In this document: positions 60,909 through 64,000 of the stretch, piece after piece
Position numbering within the stretch: position 1 is the stretch's first letter
Layout of the letters: the number at the start of each line of letters is the position of its first letter
From: Competibacter_A sp037045685
Lineage (GTDB): Bacteria; Pseudomonadota; Gammaproteobacteria; Competibacterales; Competibacteraceae
Direction of reading: 5' to 3'
Assembly (NCBI GenBank): GCA_037045685.1
Contig: JBAOII010000035.1
Span: forward strand, 558,001-622,000
Length of the DNA: 64,000 bases
Notes under the pieces: generated by a model
Databases searched by the model: none
The model's input: only the letters and a program-made list of their open reading frames with translations
Told to the model about the DNA's origin: nothing
Position numbers and translations under genes: made by a program

Positions 60909-62443
60909 GCCGACTGTTTCCGTTTCACGGCGGCTTGAAAACGGTCCGCCACAAAACCGAGTCCAACCGGGAAGCCGTTCGCGCGAGCGCGCTGCCCCCG
61001 CGATTGACCGTGCCGCTGCGCCAGCACATCGGCGCCATCGCCAAGCCGCTCGTGCAAGCCGGTGACCGGGTGCTGAAGGGGCAGATGATCGGTCAACCCG
61101 ACGGCTACATCAGCGCCGGCGTGCACGCGCCGACCTCCGGGCGGGTGGCGGCGGTCGAACAGCGGCCGGTGCCGCATCCCTCCGGCCTGCCGGATTGGTG
61201 CGTCGTCATCGACAGCGACGGCGAGGACCGCTGGATCGACCGCCAGCCGGTGGACTATCGGCGGTTGCATCCCAGCGAGCTGCGCAACGCGCTCCGCAAT
61301 GCCGGCGTGGTCGGCCTGGGCGGGGCAGCGTTTCCGAGCGCGGTCAAGCTGAACTTGAGCGGCCATTGCGAGCACCTGCAAACCTTGATCCTGAACGGCG
61401 CCGAATGCGAGCCGTGGATCACCTGCGACGACCGGATCATGCGGGAGCGGGCGGCCGAAATTGTCGCCGGCCTCGACGTCATGGCGCATGTGCTGGAACC
61501 GCGCGAGGTGCTGATCGGTATCGAAGACGACAAGCCGGAAGCCATCGCCGCCATGACCGCAGCCTGCGCCGAGACCGGCTACCAGGTGCGGCCGGTGCCG
61601 ACCCGTTATCCCAGCGGCAGCGTCAAGCAACTGGTCAAGTTGCTGACCGGCAAGGAAACGCCGGTCGATGGCTTGCCGGTCGATGTCGGCGTGCAGTGTT
61701 TCAACGTCGCCACCGCTTATACGATTCACCGCGCCGTCGATTTTGGCGAACCCGTGATTTCCCGGATCGTCACGGTCACTGGCCGAGTGAATCAGCCGCA
61801 AAACATTGAGGCATTACTGGGTACGCCGTTTGCGGAACTGGTCGACCAGAGCGGCGGCTATCGGGACGAAATCCAGCGGCTGATCATGGGCGGGCCGATG
61901 ATGGGCTTCGCCCTGCACAGCGATGAAGTGCCGGTGACCAAGGCCACCAATTGCATTCTCGCCGCCGGCGCGGCGGAACTGGCACCGGAGCAGCCCGCGA
62001 TGCCCTGCATCCGCTGTGGGGCCTGCGTTGATGCCTGCCCGGCCGATCTGCTGCCGCAACAGTTGTACTGGCACGCCCGCGCCAAGGAGTTCGACAAGGC
62101 GCAGGATTACCATCTGTTCAGTTGCATCGAGTGCGGCTGTTGCAGTTACGTTTGTCCCAGCCGCATCCCGCTGGTGCAATACTACCGCTACGCCAAAAAC
62201 GAAATCTGGGCGCAAGAAAAAGAAAAGCAGAAAGCCGAACTCGCCCGGCAGCGACACCAGGCTCGCCAAGAGCGGCTGGAGCGCGAGAAGCAGGAACGAG
62301 AAGCCAAGCTGCGGCAAAAAACGCCGCCCCGCGCCGAGCCGGTTGCTGAGAAACCGAGCATCGAAGCGGCGGTGGCCCGCGCCAAACCATTCCCGGCCCC
62401 GGCGCTCGATACCATCGCCGAAACCGTCAATCGGAGCGATTGA
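60905..62443 (+). CDS. rsxC: Electron transport complex subunit RsxC/RnfC
   Basis: 512 residues. It starts FPFHGGLKTVRHK, the family signature; GLGGAAFPSAVKL and LILNGAECEPWITCDDR bind NADH and FMN; two ferredoxin motifs are CIRCGACVDACPADLLP and CIECGCCSYVCPSRIPLV near residues 370-420. The C-terminal 80 residues are a charged, Ala/Lys/Glu-rich coiled tail, shorter than the long repeat tail in E. coli RsxC. Confidence 0.95.
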   Translation: MSRLFPFHGGLKTVRHKTESNREAVRASALPPRLTVPLRQHIGAIAKPLVQAGDRVLKGQMIGQPDGYISAGVHAPTSGRVAAVEQRPVPHPSGLPDWCVVIDSDGEDRWIDRQPVDYRRLHPSELRNALRNAGVVGLGGAAFPSAVKLNLSGHCEHLQTLILNGAECEPWITCDDRIMRERAAEIVAGLDVMAHVLEPREVLIGIEDDKPEAIAAMTAACAETGYQVRPVPTRYPSGSVKQLVKLLTGKETPVDGLPVDVGVQCFNVATAYTIHRAVDFGEPVISRIVTVTGRVNQPQNIEALLGTPFAELVDQSGGYRDEIQRLIMGGPMMGFALHSDEVPVTKATNCILAAGAAELAPEQPAMPCIRCGACVDACPADLLPQQLYWHARAKEFDKAQDYHLFSCIECGCCSYVCPSRIPLVQYYRYAKNEIWAQEKEKQKAELARQRHQARQERLEREKQEREAKLRQKTPPRAEPVAEKPSIEAAVARAKPFPAPALDTIAETVNRSD

Positions 62444-62449
62444 ACGGTC

Positions 62450-63487
62450 ATGCGCTTCAGGACGGTGACTTCTCCCCACATCTTGGAGGCGACCAGCGTC
62501 GGCCGGGTGATGCGGCGGGTGCTGTACGCGATGGTTCCCGGGATCGCCGCGTTGTGCTGGTTTTTCGGTTGGGGCGTGCCGGTCAACCTCGCGATCGCTA
62601 CCGGAGTCGCTCTGGTTGCCGAGACGGCGATGCTGGCGGCGCGCGGCAAGCCGCTCGCGCTGCACCTGACCGACCACAGTGCTGTCGTCACCGCCTGGTT
62701 GCTGGCGGTTGCGCTACCTCCACTCGCCCCGTGGTGGCTGACGACCATCGGCGTGTTATCGGCCATCGTCGTCGCCAAGCACCTGTACGGCGGTCTGGGC
62801 TATAACCCCTTCAACCCGGCGATGATCGGCTACGTGGTGTTGCTGATCTCGTTCCCGCGCGAGATGAGCAGTTGGCTGATCCCGCACGGTTTCGACCAAC
62901 CGCAGGCCATGACCTTGGCGGAAACGCTGCAAGCGATTTTTCAGGGCGCACTGCCGGCCCGGTTCGCGCCGGACGCGCTGACCGGAGCCACGGCGCTCGA
63001 TGTGCTGCGGACCAAACTGGGGCTCGGGCTGACGGTGACCGAAATTCGCAACAGCCCGGTATTCGGCATCGTCGCCGGCCGCGGGTGGGAGTGGGCGGCG
63101 CTGGGCTTTCTGGTCGGTGGGCTGTGGCTGCTCTACGTTCGGGCCGCCGATTGGCGGATTTCGGCCGGAATGCTGGGCGGGCTGGCGGTCATCGCGACGG
63201 TCTTTTATCTGATCGACCCGCAACGATACGCGCCACCGTGGTTTCACTTGTGGAGCGGGGCGGCGATTTTCGGCGCCTTCTTCATCGCCACCGATCCGGT
63301 CACGGCCAGCGCCACGCCGCGCGGGCGGCTGCTTTACGGGGCCGGCATCGGCGTTCTGGTTTACATCATTCGCGGTTTCGGCGGCTATCCCGACGGGGTG
63401 GCGTTCGCGGTGCTGCTGATGAACATCGCCGCGCCGACCATCGATCTGTACACCCAGCCCCGGGTGTTCGGAGCGCGGCGGGGATGA
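62450..63487 (+). CDS. rsxD: Electron transport complex subunit RsxD/RnfD
   Basis: 345 residues, about nine helices. GGLGYNPFNPAMIGYVVLLISFP, and DALTGATALD with the Thr that covalently binds FMN in the family (S/TGAT), are seen; the C-terminal FGGYPDGVAFAVLLMN is conserved. The start follows rsxC by six bases; the stop overlaps rsxG (ATGA). Confidence 0.95.
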   Translation: MRFRTVTSPHILEATSVGRVMRRVLYAMVPGIAALCWFFGWGVPVNLAIATGVALVAETAMLAARGKPLALHLTDHSAVVTAWLLAVALPPLAPWWLTTIGVLSAIVVAKHLYGGLGYNPFNPAMIGYVVLLISFPREMSSWLIPHGFDQPQAMTLAETLQAIFQGALPARFAPDALTGATALDVLRTKLGLGLTVTEIRNSPVFGIVAGRGWEWAALGFLVGGLWLLYVRAADWRISAGMLGGLAVIATVFYLIDPQRYAPPWFHLWSGAAIFGAFFIATDPVTASATPRGRLLYGAGIGVLVYIIRGFGGYPDGVAFAVLLMNIAAPTIDLYTQPRVFGARRG

Positions 63488-64000
63488 AAACCGTCGCGCG
63501 CAGCATGGGCGTCGCCGCCCTGATTTTGACCGGTTTTGCGGTGGTCGGCACCGGCTTGGTCGCCGTGACCTACACCGGCACCCAGGACATTATCGCCGAG
63601 GCGCAGCGGGCGGCGCTGGAGGCCAGCCTGAACCAGCTGGTGCCGGCGGACCGCTACGACAACCGCGTGGTCGAGGACCGCATCGAGGTGGTGGCCCCGG
63701 AGCTGGGGACCGACCGGCCGGTGACGGTCTACCGGGCGCGCAAGAACGGCCAGCCGGTGGCCCTGTTCGCCACGCCGACCGCGCCGGACGGCTACAGCGG
63801 GCCGATCCAACTGCTGGTCGGGGTTTATGCCGACGGGACGGTGGCCGGGGTGCGGGTGCTGGCGCACAAGGAAACGCCGGGGCTGGGCGACGGGATCGAC
63901 GAGAAACGCTCGCCGTGGATTCTGGCCCTCGCCGGCAAGTCGCTGGACAATCCCCGGCCGGACGGCTGGAAGGTCAAGAAGGACGGCGGCGCGTTCGACC
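63484..64000 (+). CDS. rsxG: Electron transport complex subunit RsxG/RnfG, partial
   Basis: The first 172 codons are in the window. One N-terminal helix (about residues 8-29) is followed by a periplasmic FMN-binding domain with YSGPIQLLVGVYADGTVAGVRVLAHKETPGLGDGI, the RnfG signature. The covalent FMN site (usually SGATxT) lies beyond the end. Further subunits (rsxE, nth) are expected downstream by analogy with other gammaproteobacteria. Confidence 0.94.
   Translation, partial: MKTVARSMGVAALILTGFAVVGTGLVAVTYTGTQDIIAEAQRAALEASLNQLVPADRYDNRVVEDRIEVVAPELGTDRPVTVYRARKNGQPVALFATPTAPDGYSGPIQLLVGVYADGTVAGVRVLAHKETPGLGDGIDEKRSPWILALAGKSLDNPRPDGWKVKKDGGAFD

Overview
The window is GC-rich chromosomal core sequence of a gammaproteobacterium. 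The main reason is gene order: mlaFEDCB-ibaG-murA-hisGDC on one side, and kdsD-kdsC-lptCAB-rpoN-hpf-ptsN-hprK-rapZ-ptsH-ptsI on the other, is characteristic of that class. It also has bioH-bioC, petABC-sspB and an rsx/rnf operon. HprK and an HPr with Ser46 rule out an enteric relative and suggest an environmental lineage of the Chromatiales/Competibacter kind; I cannot name a genus from sequence alone. No rRNA, tRNA, CRISPR array, transposase or prophage gene was seen.

Layout: 1-0.74 kb is the edge of a restriction-modification locus (MT-A70 methyltransferase and a BglII-like endonuclease broken by an in-frame amber codon). 0.8-8.5 kb holds pgm, a DUF2126 putative amidoligase, comF, a small membrane protein, bioH-bioC and a DUF2244 protein. 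8.6-16.3 kb is an aa3-type cytochrome c oxidase cluster with its assembly and heme A genes (ctaC, ctaD, ctaG, ctaE, SURF1, a SCO-like protein, ctaA, ctaB). 16.5-25.3 kb is a complete cbb3 oxidase cluster (ccoNOQP-ccoGHIS) ending in a 33-residue membrane ORF not tied to any family. 25.4-31.4 kb is mixed: birA, coaX, a repeat-rich secreted protein, a cyclic-nucleotide-type K+ channel, a ComB-like phosphatase, dolP and sspB. 31.5-34.1 kb is petABC (bc1 complex). 34.3-42.9 kb is one long minus-strand run: nif3-like, hisC, hisD, hisG, murA, ibaG, mlaBCDEF. ppdK and a zinc metallopeptidase follow. 47.1-56.9 kb is kdsD to ptsI (Kdo synthesis, LPS export, sigma-54, regulatory PTS). An acyltransferase, a NUDIX hydrolase and argF precede the rsxABCDG operon, which runs off the right end.

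Together the window describes a respiratory, envelope-building core: two terminal oxidases of different oxygen affinity fed by a bc1 complex, an Rnf-type ion-pumping or electron-donating complex, outer-membrane lipid maintenance (Mla, Lpt, Kdo), and nitrogen/carbon signalling through sigma-54 and a PTS lacking a sugar transporter.

An important quality point: nine otherwise well-conserved genes (ctaD, ctaG, ccoI, the K+ channel, hisD, lptC, lptA, an acyltransferase, a NUDIX hydrolase) are split by small frameshifts, and fifteen of these read as single-base insertions. The uniform direction and the essential nature of several genes point to consensus errors rather than gene decay. The gene extents given for these genes assume that. 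I did not find a clearly new multi-gene system; the most interesting unexplained items are the small ORF beside ccoS, the disrupted restriction enzyme, the minisatellite protein and several unexplained mRNA hairpins.
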